DNA of 64,000 nt from Pseudomonadota bacterium (GTDB lineage Bacteria; Pseudomonadota; Alphaproteobacteria; Sphingomonadales; Sphingomonadaceae): the NCBI GenBank assembly GCA_021847605.1, contig JAJZQN010000006.1, positions 62,001-126,000 on the forward strand, given 5' to 3'. Position numbers and translations under genes: made by a program. The notes beneath the pieces were generated by a model that had not been told where the DNA came from, made no database searches, and saw only the letters and a program-made list of their open reading frames with translations. Positions 26,375 to 34,815 of this stretch are shown one piece after another. Numbering within the stretch: position 1 is the stretch's first letter; each line of letters starts with the position of its first letter.

Positions 26375-27043
26375 TCAGCGATAGAAGATGTGATTGTCGA
26401 TCGAGGCCAGCTTGGCCTTGCCCCAGCCCGGCGATACGCGGCGGGCATGGAAGAACAGCGCGCCTTCGGCGCTGCTGTCCCAGCTATCGTCCATCGCGAT
26501 CTGGGCGATGGCGACGGCTTCGCGCCAGCTTTCGCTGCCGGTGCGAATGTGCGGCATCGACCGGCCACGCACGAAGCTGAACTGGCTGGGCTGATACACG
26601 ACACCGCACATGCTGTCGGCGAAGCGACCCGACTTGACCCGGTTGATGATGACGCGGGCAACGGCCAACTGGCCTTCCAGGCTTTCGCCCTTGGATTCGA
26701 AATAGACCGCACCGGCCAGGCACTTCATGTCGCCATTCACTTCTTCCGGCGCGCTCTGAGCTGCGACCAGGTCGGCGAGGCTGTCTGCCTGCATGTCATC
26801 GGTGTCGGTGGAAAAGGATGTGTCGGCCTTATGAGCCGAAGCCAGCGGCTGCACGATTTCGCGCGGCGCGGCAAAAACGACGGCGCGATCGGCACCGGCG
26901 GGCTGCGCATCGGATGCGACAGCGGAAAGGGAAGTGGCCGACGGGATCGCTTCACCAGCGATCGACATGTCAGCGGCCGTGACCGCAGCGGTAGCGGACA
27001 TGGCGAATGCCGCAATGATGGCGGCCTTCAGACGGAAACTCAT
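26375..27043 (-). CDS. Cell wall hydrolase (SleB family)
   Basis: A 222-residue exported protein. The signal peptide is MSFRLKAAIIAAFAMSATAAVTAA, followed by an Ala/Ser-rich linker of ~80 residues and a C-terminal Hydrolase_2/SleB domain (from about residue 105). The domain has the blocks KCLAGAVYFESKGESLEGQLAVARVIINRV, CGVVYQPSQFSF and EGALFFHARRVSPGW. The Glu in YFES is the probable catalytic residue. It should cleave peptidoglycan in the periplasm. It stands alone between two minus-strand genes, with 175 bases of upstream noncoding sequence that should hold its promoter. Confidence 0.92.
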   Translation of the reverse strand: MSFRLKAAIIAAFAMSATAAVTAADMSIAGEAIPSATSLSAVASDAQPAGADRAVVFAAPREIVQPLASAHKADTSFSTDTDDMQADSLADLVAAQSAPEEVNGDMKCLAGAVYFESKGESLEGQLAVARVIINRVKSGRFADSMCGVVYQPSQFSFVRGRSMPHIRTGSESWREAVAIAQIAMDDSWDSSAEGALFFHARRVSPGWGKAKLASIDNHIFYR

Positions 27044-27218
27044 TCTTGGTCAACGTTATGCGGTTATTGGCCCGATACGCCGTTAAAAACCCGAAACACC
27101 CGGCGAAGGGCCGCCCCCCGTCTGCGTGTTTACCACGTCCGCCCCCCATGGACGAATATGGCAACCTGCGCATGAAGCGTCGGGCGCCTCTGCCCGGACC
27201 ATTGCGCGAAGTCAACGA

Positions 27219-27569
27219 TCAGCAGATTGTTTCAGCGGCGAACCGTTCCGCATTCGGGATGTCGAGTTCCAATATCCACAGGTCGGGGTCCGACCTGCGA
27301 CGACGGGCGAAATAGTCGGTCATGGCCTGTGCGCCCTCTTCGGGTCGGGGTCCACAGCGCATCAACGCATAGCCACCCGAAAAGTTCGAAACCCGTTCGA
27401 ACAGGCCGATTTCCTGTCCTTTTTCAACAGCCTGTATCAGGATGACGCCGCTGATCGCGTCGCCCTTGGCCAACACCGTGGCAAAGCCGCCTTCCGCCGC
27501 GATCCGCCGTCGCAACACGCCGACCAGCATCTCGCTGGTCAGCCGCGCATCGGGCATGTCAGCCGACAT
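27219..27569 (-). CDS. DUF1491 family protein
   Basis: A 116-residue cytosolic protein resembling DUF1491. It has ARLTSEMLVGVLRRRIAAEGGFATVLAKGDAISGVILIQAVEKG, then LFERV and a C-terminal block DYFARRRRSDPDLWILELDIPNAERF. The function of this alphaproteobacterial family is unknown. The ATG at 27569 overlaps the end of the thioesterase gene by 11 bases; the next in-frame ATG at 27557 would leave no overlap. It is the distal gene of the hpf-ptsN-thioesterase cluster. Confidence 0.8.
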   Translation of the reverse strand: MSADMPDARLTSEMLVGVLRRRIAAEGGFATVLAKGDAISGVILIQAVEKGQEIGLFERVSNFSGGYALMRCGPRPEEGAQAMTDYFARRRRSDPDLWILELDIPNAERFAAETIC

Positions 27570-28029
27570 AGCCGGGCAGGGACGACAGTGGAAATTTTGA
27601 TCGCATGAAGGTGCCGGTACCCCGTCCGACCACCTCACCCTGCGAATCGATCAGACTCGCTTCGGCCACATAGATGCGCCGCTTCCCGCTGATCCAGCGC
27701 CCTTCGGCCCTGATTCGCCCCGGTCCGATCGGGCGGGTGAACAACAGGTTGAACGCGGTCGTCAGCAGGAAACGATCGCTGACCAGGCTGTTCGCCGCAT
27801 AAAAGGCCGCATCGTCCAGCATCTTGAAATAGACGCTGCCATGCACCGCGCCGGCCGCATGAAACTGGCTTTCATCCACATCGAATTCGATGGTGGCACG
27901 GCCCGCTTCGACGATCCGCAGTTCCGACCGGAACAGCGCGTTGATCGGCGCGGATCGATAGAGATTTTCCAGCGCGCGAAAATGCGCCGCTTCGCCATCA
28001 TTCACCGGGGAGGATGGATCGCCCGTCAC
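27559..28029 (-). CDS. PaaI family (hot-dog fold) thioesterase
   Basis: A ~156-residue hot-dog fold protein. The segment HAAGAVHGSVYFKMLDDAAFYAANS carries the usual active-site helix of the PaaI/4HBT group, where the HG..D pattern positions the thioester. The remaining strands (FLLTTAFNLLFTRPIGPGRIRAEGRWISGKRRIYVAEASLID) are also typical. The likely reaction is hydrolysis of an acyl-CoA of unknown identity. I chose a GTG at 28029 because GAGGGAGC sits just upstream and because a longer frame would run through ptsN. It lies seven bases after the ptsN stop. Confidence 0.88.
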   Translation of the reverse strand: MTGDPSSPVNDGEAAHFRALENLYRSAPINALFRSELRIVEAGRATIEFDVDESQFHAAGAVHGSVYFKMLDDAAFYAANSLVSDRFLLTTAFNLLFTRPIGPGRIRAEGRWISGKRRIYVAEASLIDSQGEVVGRGTGTFMRSKFPLSSLPGYVG

Positions 28030-28036
28030 CGCTCCC

Positions 28037-28504
28037 TCAGGCCGCGTCACGCGTTCCGCCGCCCGCCAGCAAGGCGTGCAGGGCCGCTGTCGAACCGGCC
28101 CCGCGCAGGCGGGCAACCTGTCCCTCATCGCGCAGGAAACGGGAAACACGCGCCAGCGTCTTCAAATGTTCTGCGCCGCTGTCCACCGGGGACAGGAGTG
28201 CAAAGACGACATCCACCGGCGCATCATCGACCGCATCGAACGGCACCGCCGGATCGAGCAGGGCCACGACCGCGCACATTTTGGTCAGGTCGGGAATTTT
28301 CGCATGGGGGATGGCCACGCCACCGCCAAAGCCGGTCGACCCCAGCCGTTCACGCTCGAACAGCGCGTCGCCCACGGTATCGGCGTCCAGATCATAAGCG
28401 CAGGCTGCCAGCGCTGCGATCTTCTGGAACAATTGCTTCTTGCCATTGGCCGACAGGCTCGTGGCGAGCGCGTCGGCCGAAACGATGTCGTTGAAAGGCA
28501 CCAT
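28037..28504 (-). CDS. ptsN: PTS IIA-like nitrogen regulatory protein PtsN
   Basis: A 155-residue EIIA-Ntr protein, the terminal phosphoacceptor of the nitrogen PTS that regulates potassium transport, stress and nitrogen responses. The phosphorylated His is in GFGGGVAIPHAKIPDL (near residue 69). The rest (FDAVDDAPVDVVFALLSPVDSGAEHLKTLARVSRFLRD) matches the family. It follows hpf on the same strand, which is a conserved neighbourhood in proteobacteria, there often downstream of rpoN. No rpoN is present in this window. Confidence 0.95.
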   Translation of the reverse strand: MVPFNDIVSADALATSLSANGKKQLFQKIAALAACAYDLDADTVGDALFERERLGSTGFGGGVAIPHAKIPDLTKMCAVVALLDPAVPFDAVDDAPVDVVFALLSPVDSGAEHLKTLARVSRFLRDEGQVARLRGAGSTAALHALLAGGGTRDAA

Positions 28505-28577
28505 GATCTATCCGAACCGGCCGAACGTCGGGCGGATTTCGCAAATGACGTTCGGGGAAATAAAGCCCGGGCCAATA

Positions 28578-28609
28578 GGCCGCCTGCACCCTCAGGTCAA
28601 CAGGCGGCC
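28578..28609 (-). terminator. Hairpin between hpf and ptsN (possible attenuator/terminator)
   Basis: A perfect 9-bp stem (GGCCGCCTG at 28578-28586 with CAGGCGGCC at 28601-28609) lies in the 123-base gap between hpf and ptsN. The T-rich stretch after it on the minus strand is weak, so partial termination or mRNA processing is as likely as full termination. Confidence 0.4.
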
Positions 28610-28627
28610 CGGCATAGGGAGCGCCGG

Positions 28628-29221
28628 TCAGACGCGCGGTTCGACCCAGCCAATGGTGCCGTCATGCCGACGATAGACCATATTATAGGCGGACGTGCCC
28701 GCATTCAGGAACAACAGGGCATTGGTATTGCGCAGATCCAGCATCATCACCGCGTCGGACACGCTCGCTTCGGGAATGTCGACACGGGTTTCCGCGATGA
28801 TCAGCGGCGCGTCGGATGCTTCCTCCTGCTCCTCTCCACCGGCGAAGATCGTGTAGCCGGCGCCGTCGATGTCATCGACGCTATAGCCATTGGCCCGCTG
28901 CGCTTCGGCGGCGGCGGCCTGCATGCTGCGATCCTTCAACCGGCGCATATAACGGCGCAACTGCTTTTCGATCTTGTCCGACGCCTGATCAAAGGCCGGA
29001 TGCGCGTCCTGCGCCTCACCGGCGCCCTTCAGGATCAGGCCCGTCATGACATGGCACACAATGTCACAGTGGAAAGCGCCGTGGGGCGCTGGCCGGAACG
29101 TCACCTGAGCGGAGATCGTGCGGGAAAAATATTTCTCGGCCACCGCTTCCAGTCGATCCGCGACATGCTGCTTGAGCGCTTCGCCGGTTTCGACCTGATG
29201 TCCGGAAACACGAATATCCAT
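28628..29221 (-). CDS. hpf: Ribosome hibernation-promoting factor, long form
   Basis: A 197-residue long-form HPF that dimerizes 70S ribosomes into inactive 100S particles in stationary phase. The N-terminal S30AE domain opens MDIRVSGHQVETGEALKQHV and contains FDQASDKIEKQLRRYMRRLKD. A linker follows, and then the C-terminal dimerization domain (VRRHDGTIGWVEPRV-type ending, with SDAVMMLDLRNTNALLFLNAGT). The start at 29221 is the conserved one. It is upstream of ptsN on the same strand. Confidence 0.95.
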   Translation of the reverse strand: MDIRVSGHQVETGEALKQHVADRLEAVAEKYFSRTISAQVTFRPAPHGAFHCDIVCHVMTGLILKGAGEAQDAHPAFDQASDKIEKQLRRYMRRLKDRSMQAAAAEAQRANGYSVDDIDGAGYTIFAGGEEQEEASDAPLIIAETRVDIPEASVSDAVMMLDLRNTNALLFLNAGTSAYNMVYRRHDGTIGWVEPRV

Positions 29222-29294
29222 ATGCCTTCTCCTTATTTTTGCCGAACCACCGCACTGGCGGCCCGGACGGGTTGGGGCATGGGTCTTTTCAGGC

Positions 29295-29987
29295 CTATGC
29301 CCCCTCCAGCCAGAGCGGCTCTTTCAGCGTTGCGACGAACGCCTGATGCCGCTCCAGCTCTGCCGCGCTTGCCGCATGGACACGCGCGGGACGAACAGGA
29401 CGAACATCGACATGCGTCGAGCGTTCCGTCCTGACGATCTGCTTTGCTTCCTCCTGTGCCAGGGACAGGCCGATCTGACGCCCCCCGGTCAATTCGACGT
29501 AAAGCTGCGCCAGCAATTCAGCGTCCAGCAACGCGCCATGCTTGATGCGATGGCTGCGATCGATGCCGTACCGGGTGCAGAGCGCGTCCAGGCTGTGCTT
29601 GGCGCCCGGATGCATCTGCCGCGCCATGGCGACGGTATCGATCATCCGATCCATCGACACGGCCGCACGGCCGCACCGTTCCAGCTCATGGTTGAGGAAT
29701 CCGAAGTCGAACCGCGCATTATGCGCGACCAACGGGCTGTCCTCCAGAAACGCCATCAACTCGTCCACGCCGCTGGCGAACAGCGGCTTGTCAGACAGGA
29801 ACTGGCTGGACAGGCCATGCACCGCTTCGGCGGCGGCCGGCATGTCGCGCTGCGGATTATAATAAGCGTGGAAAGTGCGGCCCGACGCGACTCTGTTGAT
29901 CAGCTCTATGCAGCCGATTTCGACCAGCCGGTCGCCGGATGCGGGGTCAAATCCCGTCGTTTCGGTGTCGAAAATAATCTCGCGCAT
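29295..29987 (-). CDS. dnaQ: DNA polymerase III subunit epsilon (proofreading exonuclease)
   Basis: A 230-residue DEDDh 3'-5' exonuclease. Exo I is IFDTETTGFDP (residues ~4-14), Exo II is LVAHNARFDFGFLNHEL, and Exo III is HRIKHGALLDAELLAQLY. A short C-terminal region follows that should bind the polymerase alpha subunit. It proofreads during chromosome replication. The ATG at 29987 begins MREIIFDTETTG, the standard DnaQ start; an upstream in-frame start would add a spurious ~20 residues. It is the last gene of the ppsR-maf-aroE-coaE-dnaQ run leading away from oriC. Confidence 0.95.
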   Translation of the reverse strand: MREIIFDTETTGFDPASGDRLVEIGCIELINRVASGRTFHAYYNPQRDMPAAAEAVHGLSSQFLSDKPLFASGVDELMAFLEDSPLVAHNARFDFGFLNHELERCGRAAVSMDRMIDTVAMARQMHPGAKHSLDALCTRYGIDRSHRIKHGALLDAELLAQLYVELTGGRQIGLSLAQEEAKQIVRTERSTHVDVRPVRPARVHAASAAELERHQAFVATLKEPLWLEGA

Positions 29988-30019
29988 GGCCCTCTTCGCA
30001 TCGAGTCCGGGGCGAACCC

Positions 30020-30613
30020 TTATCTGCCTGTCTGCGCCCCAAGGCAAGCGACCAGACGCCTTACCTGTGCGCGGGTGTCGACAAACAGAGTGCCCGTATC
30101 GATGATATAGTCCGCCCGGCGCCGCTTTTCAGCATCGGGAGTTTGCAGATTGACGATCTGCCGGAATTTTGCCGCCGTCATCCCCGGCCGGGCCATGACG
30201 CGGCGGCGCTGTTTCCAGGCCGGCGCGCTGACCACGATCACCCCCGCCAGCTTTTTCTGCCCGCCTGTCTCGAACAGCAGGGGAATGTCCAGCACCACGA
30301 AAGGCCGCGACCGATGCCGCCGCAGAAAATCCCGCCGCGCCGCCTGAACCGCCGGATGGACGATGGCTTCCAGCGCCTTGCGCTCCTGCGCATTGCCGAA
30401 CACCGCCGCACCCAGTTTCGCGCGGTCGACGCCCTTCGGCCCCGTCGTACCGGGAAAGCGCGCCTCGATCGCCGGGAGCAGCGCGCCGCCCGGTCCCTGA
30501 AGCCGATGGACCTCACCATCCGCATCGAACACCGGCACGCCTTCACGCCGCAGCATCGTCGCCACGGCGGACTTGCCCATGCCGATCGATCCGGTCAGGC
30601 CATAGACCCGCAT
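30020..30613 (-). CDS. coaE: Dephospho-CoA kinase
   Basis: A 197-residue P-loop kinase that phosphorylates dephospho-CoA in the last step of CoA synthesis. The Walker A loop is GLTGSIGMGKS at residues 5-15, the substrate region is VPVFDADGEVHRL, and LDIPLLFETG is the conserved lid-adjacent segment. It overlaps the aroE stop by one base (TGATG). The window also encodes PanC, so two steps of the pantothenate-CoA pathway flank oriC. Confidence 0.95.
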   Translation of the reverse strand: MRVYGLTGSIGMGKSAVATMLRREGVPVFDADGEVHRLQGPGGALLPAIEARFPGTTGPKGVDRAKLGAAVFGNAQERKALEAIVHPAVQAARRDFLRRHRSRPFVVLDIPLLFETGGQKKLAGVIVVSAPAWKQRRRVMARPGMTAAKFRQIVNLQTPDAEKRRRADYIIDTGTLFVDTRAQVRRLVACLGAQTGR

Positions 30614-31437
30614 CAGTCCGCGGCAGTCAGCAGCGCGCGCAATTCCGCGTCCAGTTCGCGCGGCGCTTCCGCATCGAAGAATATGTCGAACGCCAGCGCC
30701 GCCTGCCCAATCAGCATTTCCAGCCCGTCCAGCGTCTTGAGGCCGCGATCCCGCGCCGCTTTCAGCAATTGCGTCTCCAGCGGCGCATAAACGATGTCAT
30801 ACACCGTCGCCCCGTCCGCCAAAGGAGACAGGTCGACGACCAGTTCCGGCTGTCCCACCATGCCGAGCGAGGTGGAATTGACCAGCAGGTCGGCCGCCGG
30901 CAGCGCATCGTTCATGCCGATCACCCGGCCCTTGGTCCCGGCACGATCGAGCAGCGCCTGCCCCCGCGCCGGATCACGCGCCATGACCGTGATATCCGGC
31001 ACGCCCAGGCTCGCCAGCGCGAACACTATGGCCCGCGCCGCGCCGCCCGATCCGATCAGGACCGCGCTCTGCCCCTTCCACTTGTCGCGCAGCAACGGCT
31101 GAAGGAAGCCGCCCGCATCGGTGTTCGTGCCGATCAGCGGCCCGCCGGTTTCGCTGGCGATGGTATTCATCGCCCCGATCCGTTCACGCACCCCACCCGG
31201 ATCGTCTGTAAAGTCCATCACCGCAATCTTGTGCGGTATGGTGACGTTACATCCCAGCCAGTCGGGATCGGCCCGGCGCGCCAGGAAATAGGCGGCCAGA
31301 CCCTCGCTCGTCACATGGGTCTTGCGATATTCGGCCTCGATATCCAGCGCCTTGAGCCAGAAATTATGAATCAGCGGCGATTTGCTGTGGGAAATCGGGT
31401 CGCCAATGACCTCGGCATAGGGAAGACTGTCGCTCAT
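30613..31437 (-). CDS. aroE: Shikimate dehydrogenase (NADP+)
   Basis: A 274-residue enzyme reducing 3-dehydroshikimate to shikimate in aromatic amino acid synthesis. The substrate site is VIGDPISHSKSPLIHN, with the catalytic Lys/Asp region in GCNVTIPHKIAVMDF. The NADP loop is LIGSGGAARAIVFAL, and the late NSTSLGM block is present. The length is normal for the family. It overlaps maf upstream by four bases (ATGA) and coaE downstream by one. Confidence 0.96.
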   Translation of the reverse strand: MSDSLPYAEVIGDPISHSKSPLIHNFWLKALDIEAEYRKTHVTSEGLAAYFLARRADPDWLGCNVTIPHKIAVMDFTDDPGGVRERIGAMNTIASETGGPLIGTNTDAGGFLQPLLRDKWKGQSAVLIGSGGAARAIVFALASLGVPDITVMARDPARGQALLDRAGTKGRVIGMNDALPAADLLVNSTSLGMVGQPELVVDLSPLADGATVYDIVYAPLETQLLKAARDRGLKTLDGLEMLIGQAALAFDIFFDAEAPRELDAELRALLTAAD

Positions 31438-32027
31438 GCCGCCAAAACGCCCCGCACGCGCAGAAAGTCAAGCAGCGGCAGCAACGGCAAACCCTGAATC
31501 GCGAACTGGCTGCCATCGGTCCGGCTGAAAAGCTGCGCGCCCGGCCCCTCGATACGATAACATCCCACGCACCAGCGACATTCTTCCCACTCCTCGTCCA
31601 GATAGGACTGGATGAAGCGCTCGGAGAGCGGCCGCATGGTCATCTTCACCCGTTCGACATGGCGCCAGATCGGTTCGCCATTGAGCGCGATCACCGCCGC
31701 GCTGTTGAGGTGATGGACCCGCCCGGACAACAGCGCCAATATCCGCGCCGCATCGTCCCGGTCGACCGCCTTGTCGATCATAATACCGTCGTCCAGCGCC
31801 AATGTCTGGTCGCATCCCAGCACCAGCGCGCCCGGCACCCGCCGCGACAGGCGCAACGCCTTCAGCTCCGCCAGCGCATCAGCCAATGTCCGGGCGTCAC
31901 ACCCGTCGGCACGCAGCGCGTCCTTCGCCGCTTCCTCGTCCACGCCCGGCGCCATCGCCTCGAACGGGACATGGGCGGCGCTCAGCATTGCCCGGCGGCT
32001 GGCGCTTTGCGACGCGAGGACGATCAT
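31434..32027 (-). CDS. Maf family nucleotide pyrophosphatase
   Basis: A 197-residue Maf protein that hydrolyses non-canonical or modified nucleoside triphosphates. The opening ASQSASRRAMLSAAHVPFEA is the family's nucleotide-binding motif, with LVLGCDQTLALDDG in the middle (catalytic Asp) and YLDEEWEECRWCVGCYRIEGPGAQLF near the end. The specificity cannot be decided by eye. It overlaps both ppsR and aroE by four bases, so the whole run should be one operon. Confidence 0.93.
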   Translation of the reverse strand: MIVLASQSASRRAMLSAAHVPFEAMAPGVDEEAAKDALRADGCDARTLADALAELKALRLSRRVPGALVLGCDQTLALDDGIMIDKAVDRDDAARILALLSGRVHHLNSAAVIALNGEPIWRHVERVKMTMRPLSERFIQSYLDEEWEECRWCVGCYRIEGPGAQLFSRTDGSQFAIQGLPLLPLLDFLRVRGVLAA

Positions 32028-32863
32028 GCCGCATGCTCCGGACCGCCATCCAACGCCAGCTCGCGATCATTGAACAGGTTGATGATGGCGGCGGCCGCTT
32101 CCTCGATCGACCGGCGGGTCATGTCGATCACCGGCCAGCCATTGTCGGCGAACATGCGCCGGGCAAAGGACAATTCCGCCTGCACCTTGTCCTGATCCAC
32201 ATAGCTGGTTTCGGGCGCCTGATTGAGCGAGAGGAGGCGATTGCGGCGTATCTGGATCAGCCGGTCGGGACTGACGGTCAGGCCCACGACCATCGGATGC
32301 TTCAGGCTGTAGAGGCTTTGCGGCGGCGGCGATTCCGGCACCAGCGGAATGTTGGCGGTCTTGTACCCCCGATTGGCGAGGTAGATGGACGTCGGCGTTT
32401 TGGACGCGCGCGACACACCGGCCAGCACGATGTCGGCCTCCTCCCAATTTTCATGGCCCACGCCATCGTCATGGGCGATGGTGAACTGGATCGCCTCGAT
32501 CCGCGCGAAATAGGCTTCGTCGAGAATATGTTTGCGCCCCGGCCGGGTCCGGGTTTCCTGCCCAAGGATGTTGGAAAGGGCATCCGATACACTGTCCAGC
32601 GCCGCGACATGGGGCAGGCCCAGCGCGCGGCACCGCGCCTCCAGCCGCCGTCGCAGCATATGATTGGTCAGGGTGAAGAGGACAAGGCCGGGATTGTCGG
32701 AAATATCCTCCATGATCCGGTCGAGATGGACTTCGGATCGCACCATGGGCCAGAAATGACGGATCGCCTCGACATTCTCGAACAGGCCGATCGCCGCCTT
32801 GGCGATATTTTCCAGCGTTTCGCCGGTAGAGTCCGACAGCAGATGAAGGTGAATACGCGCCAT
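32024..32863 (-). CDS. Pyruvate,phosphate dikinase / PEP synthase regulatory protein (PPSR family)
   Basis: A 279-residue bifunctional kinase/phosphorylase of the DUF299/PSRP family, which switches PEP synthase or pyruvate-phosphate dikinase on and off by ADP-dependent phosphorylation. It opens MARIHLHLLSDSTGETLENIAKA. The P-loop-like motif is VLAGVSRASKTPTSIYLANRGYKTANIPLVP. I chose the ATG at 32863 because conservation starts there; an in-frame upstream extension runs into the origin. The gene starts at the left edge of the putative oriC and is transcribed away from it. Confidence 0.95.
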   Translation of the reverse strand: MARIHLHLLSDSTGETLENIAKAAIGLFENVEAIRHFWPMVRSEVHLDRIMEDISDNPGLVLFTLTNHMLRRRLEARCRALGLPHVAALDSVSDALSNILGQETRTRPGRKHILDEAYFARIEAIQFTIAHDDGVGHENWEEADIVLAGVSRASKTPTSIYLANRGYKTANIPLVPESPPPQSLYSLKHPMVVGLTVSPDRLIQIRRNRLLSLNQAPETSYVDQDKVQAELSFARRMFADNGWPVIDMTRRSIEEAAAAIINLFNDRELALDGGPEHAA

Positions 32864-33157
32864 GGGCCTATCTCTGTGGGTAGGCTGTGGATAAATCAAG
32901 GGATGAGTTGAGGACGAGATTCCCCGAATTTTTCCGCCCACGCTGCCCGGAATCTTATCCACAGGCCTCCCACAGGCCGTCAATTTCATCCACAGCCTGT
33001 GGATAACGGGGATAGGTGAGGGGACTCTGTGCGTTCATGGCGCACCACCGGGAGTCAAGCTGTTGGCAAAAGCGGGTACAAGGCATAAACCCCGCTGCCA
33101 ACGGTCCTACTATCTCCATCATCCTTTTTAGAATCTAAATATAAGAGAAAGAGTCAG
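32864..33157. other. oriC: Probable chromosomal replication origin (oriC)
   Basis: This 294-base gap between divergent ppsR and hemE carries three perfect DnaA boxes: TGTGGATAA at 32886-32894 (minus orientation), TTATCCACA at 32955-32963, and TGTGGATAA at 32998-33006. A one-mismatch box (TCATCCACA) is at 32986-32994. An AT-rich stretch lies at the hemE end. Six GANTC sites start at 32918, 32950, 33023, 33052, 33131 and 33151. In Caulobacter and other alphaproteobacteria the origin lies beside hemE. Local gene direction changes here from leftward to rightward, and parABS, mipZ and ftsK are nearby. A plasmid-like origin is unlikely given the surrounding housekeeping genes. Confidence 0.88.
33122..33153. 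other. Putative DNA unwinding element of oriC / hemE promoter region
   Basis: A stretch of about 30 bases is strongly A/T-rich (CTTTTTAGAATCTAAATATA and following), in contrast to its GC-rich surroundings. It lies about 115 bases from the nearest perfect DnaA box and directly upstream of hemE. It could be the duplex-melting element, the hemE promoter, or both. Confidence 0.5.
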
Positions 33158-34231
33158 ATGCGCCTCGACGCCCCGTTGGCCTCCAGTCCGAAACCGCTCC
33201 TTGGCGTACTAAACGGCGACATGCCTTCCGTGCCGCCCATGTGGCTCATGCGCCAGGCCGGCCGCTATCTCCCCGAATATCGCGCGTTGCGAGCGGAAAA
33301 GGGCGGATTTCTCGAACTCGTCTATGACAGCGCAGCCGCAGCCGAAGTCACGCTTCAGCCGCTCCGCCGCTTCGCCTTCGATGGCGCGATCCTGTTTTCC
33401 GACATTTTGATCGTGCCTTATGCCATGGGACAGGATCTGTGGTTCGAGGCTGGCGAGGGGCCACGCCTCGCTCCCATTCTCGCCGAAACCGATCTGTCGG
33501 CGCTCACACCCGATTATAGCCGCTTCAATGCCGTCTATGAAACCGTGCGTCAGGTGAAGGCTGCGCTGGACCCCAGTGTCACCTTTTTGGGCTTTGCAGG
33601 CAGCCCCTGGACCATCGCCACCTATATGGTCGCGGGTCAGGGCAGCAAGGATCAGGGCGCGGCCCGTCGGCTCGCCTATGGCGATCCCGCGCGGTTCGGC
33701 GCGCTGATCGATGCCATCGTCGATGCGACCGTCATTTATCTGTCCGGTCAGATTGAGGCCGGCGTAGAGGCGGTGCAGCTATTCGATAGCTGGGCCGGCA
33801 GCCTGTCGCCGCTCCAGTTCGAACACTGGGTGATCGCCCCCAACGCCGCCATCGTGCGCAAGCTCAAGGCGATCCACCCCACCGTCCCGATCATCGGATT
33901 CCCCAAGGGCGCCGGGGCCAAGCTCGCTGACTATGCGCGCGGCACCGGCGTCGATGCGATCGGTGTCGATGAAACGGTCGATCCGCACTGGGCCAATCTT
34001 GCGCTGCCCGTCGGCCTTCCGGTTCAGGGCAATCTCGATCCGCTGGCGCTGATCGCGGGCGGCCATGCGGTTGAGGAAGCGGTGGACAATATCCGCGCCG
34101 CCTTTGCCGACAGGCCGCATATCTTCAACCTGGGTCATGGCATATTGCCCGACACGCCGATCGATCATGTCGAGGCGCTGGTCGCCTATGTCCGTGCCAC
34201 AGCCAGTCTCCAGACGGGGAGTGCCGCCTGA
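33158..34231 (+). CDS. hemE: Uroporphyrinogen decarboxylase
   Basis: A 357-residue enzyme converting uroporphyrinogen III to coproporphyrinogen III in heme synthesis. It has the signatures PPMWLMRQAGRYLPEYRALR (N-terminal) and GFAGSPWTIATYMVAGQGSKD (central), the catalytic Asp in ILFSDILIVPYAMG, and the terminal FNLGHGILPDTP. The length and start are normal. The gene starts at the right edge of oriC and its stop overlaps the next gene by one base (TGATG), as expected for a hemE-hemJ pair. Confidence 0.97.
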   Translation: MRLDAPLASSPKPLLGVLNGDMPSVPPMWLMRQAGRYLPEYRALRAEKGGFLELVYDSAAAAEVTLQPLRRFAFDGAILFSDILIVPYAMGQDLWFEAGEGPRLAPILAETDLSALTPDYSRFNAVYETVRQVKAALDPSVTFLGFAGSPWTIATYMVAGQGSKDQGAARRLAYGDPARFGALIDAIVDATVIYLSGQIEAGVEAVQLFDSWAGSLSPLQFEHWVIAPNAAIVRKLKAIHPTVPIIGFPKGAGAKLADYARGTGVDAIGVDETVDPHWANLALPVGLPVQGNLDPLALIAGGHAVEEAVDNIRAAFADRPHIFNLGHGILPDTPIDHVEALVAYVRATASLQTGSAA

Positions 34232-34671
34232 TGGCCTATCTTGGTGCCGCCTATCTCTGGGTGAAGGCCGCCCATGTCATCTTCGTCATCTTCCTGATGG
34301 CGGGGCTGTTCATGATGCCGCGCTTCTTCGTCTATCATCAGGAAACCGTGCCGGGATCGGACGAGGACAAGCGCTGGATCGAACGGGAAGGTCGCCTGCT
34401 CAAGATCATCCTTAATCCCTCGCTGATTCTGGTCTGGGTCTTCGGCCTGATGCTGATGGTCGAAATCGGCGCGTGGAGTTTTGGCTGGTTCCACCTGAAA
34501 CTGCTCTTCGTGCTGGGCCTGTCGGGCTATCATGGCTGGATCGCCAGCTATACGAAGAAACTGGCAAAGGGTCAGCGGACCCTGACCGACCGGCAGTTGC
34601 GGATGCTCAACGAAATACCCGGCGTGGCCGCCGCCGTCATCGTGATCGCGGTGATCGTAAAGCCCTTCTGA
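34231..34671 (+). CDS. HemJ-type protoporphyrinogen IX oxidase-like membrane protein
   Basis: A 146-residue membrane protein with four predicted helices (for example AHVIFVIFLMAGLFMMPRFF and PSLILVWVFGLMLMV). The conserved His is in LWVKAAHVIF and a basic block is GRLLKIILNPSLIL. This matches the HemJ/UPF0093 family, which oxidizes protoporphyrinogen IX to protoporphyrin IX. Its overlap with hemE strongly supports a heme-synthesis role. Confidence 0.92.
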   Translation: MAYLGAAYLWVKAAHVIFVIFLMAGLFMMPRFFVYHQETVPGSDEDKRWIEREGRLLKIILNPSLILVWVFGLMLMVEIGAWSFGWFHLKLLFVLGLSGYHGWIASYTKKLAKGQRTLTDRQLRMLNEIPGVAAAVIVIAVIVKPF

Positions 34672-34815
34672 CGCACGCATATCCTACGGCTGGCGCATCG
34701 GCTATACTGCCGGGCCAGCCGGTCGGCTGCTTTTCGATAGGATCATGCTGCCGCAATAAAATGTCAAAATCGCCGGGAAATATGGGAATCTAAGGACATT
34801 TCGGAAGGAAGAGCG

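Noticed and set aside
29260..29300. TTTCAGGC near the dnaQ end as a third copy of the sRNA
   Set aside because: It lacks the CATCCTCTCC loop, the paired hairpin arm and the upstream palindromes.
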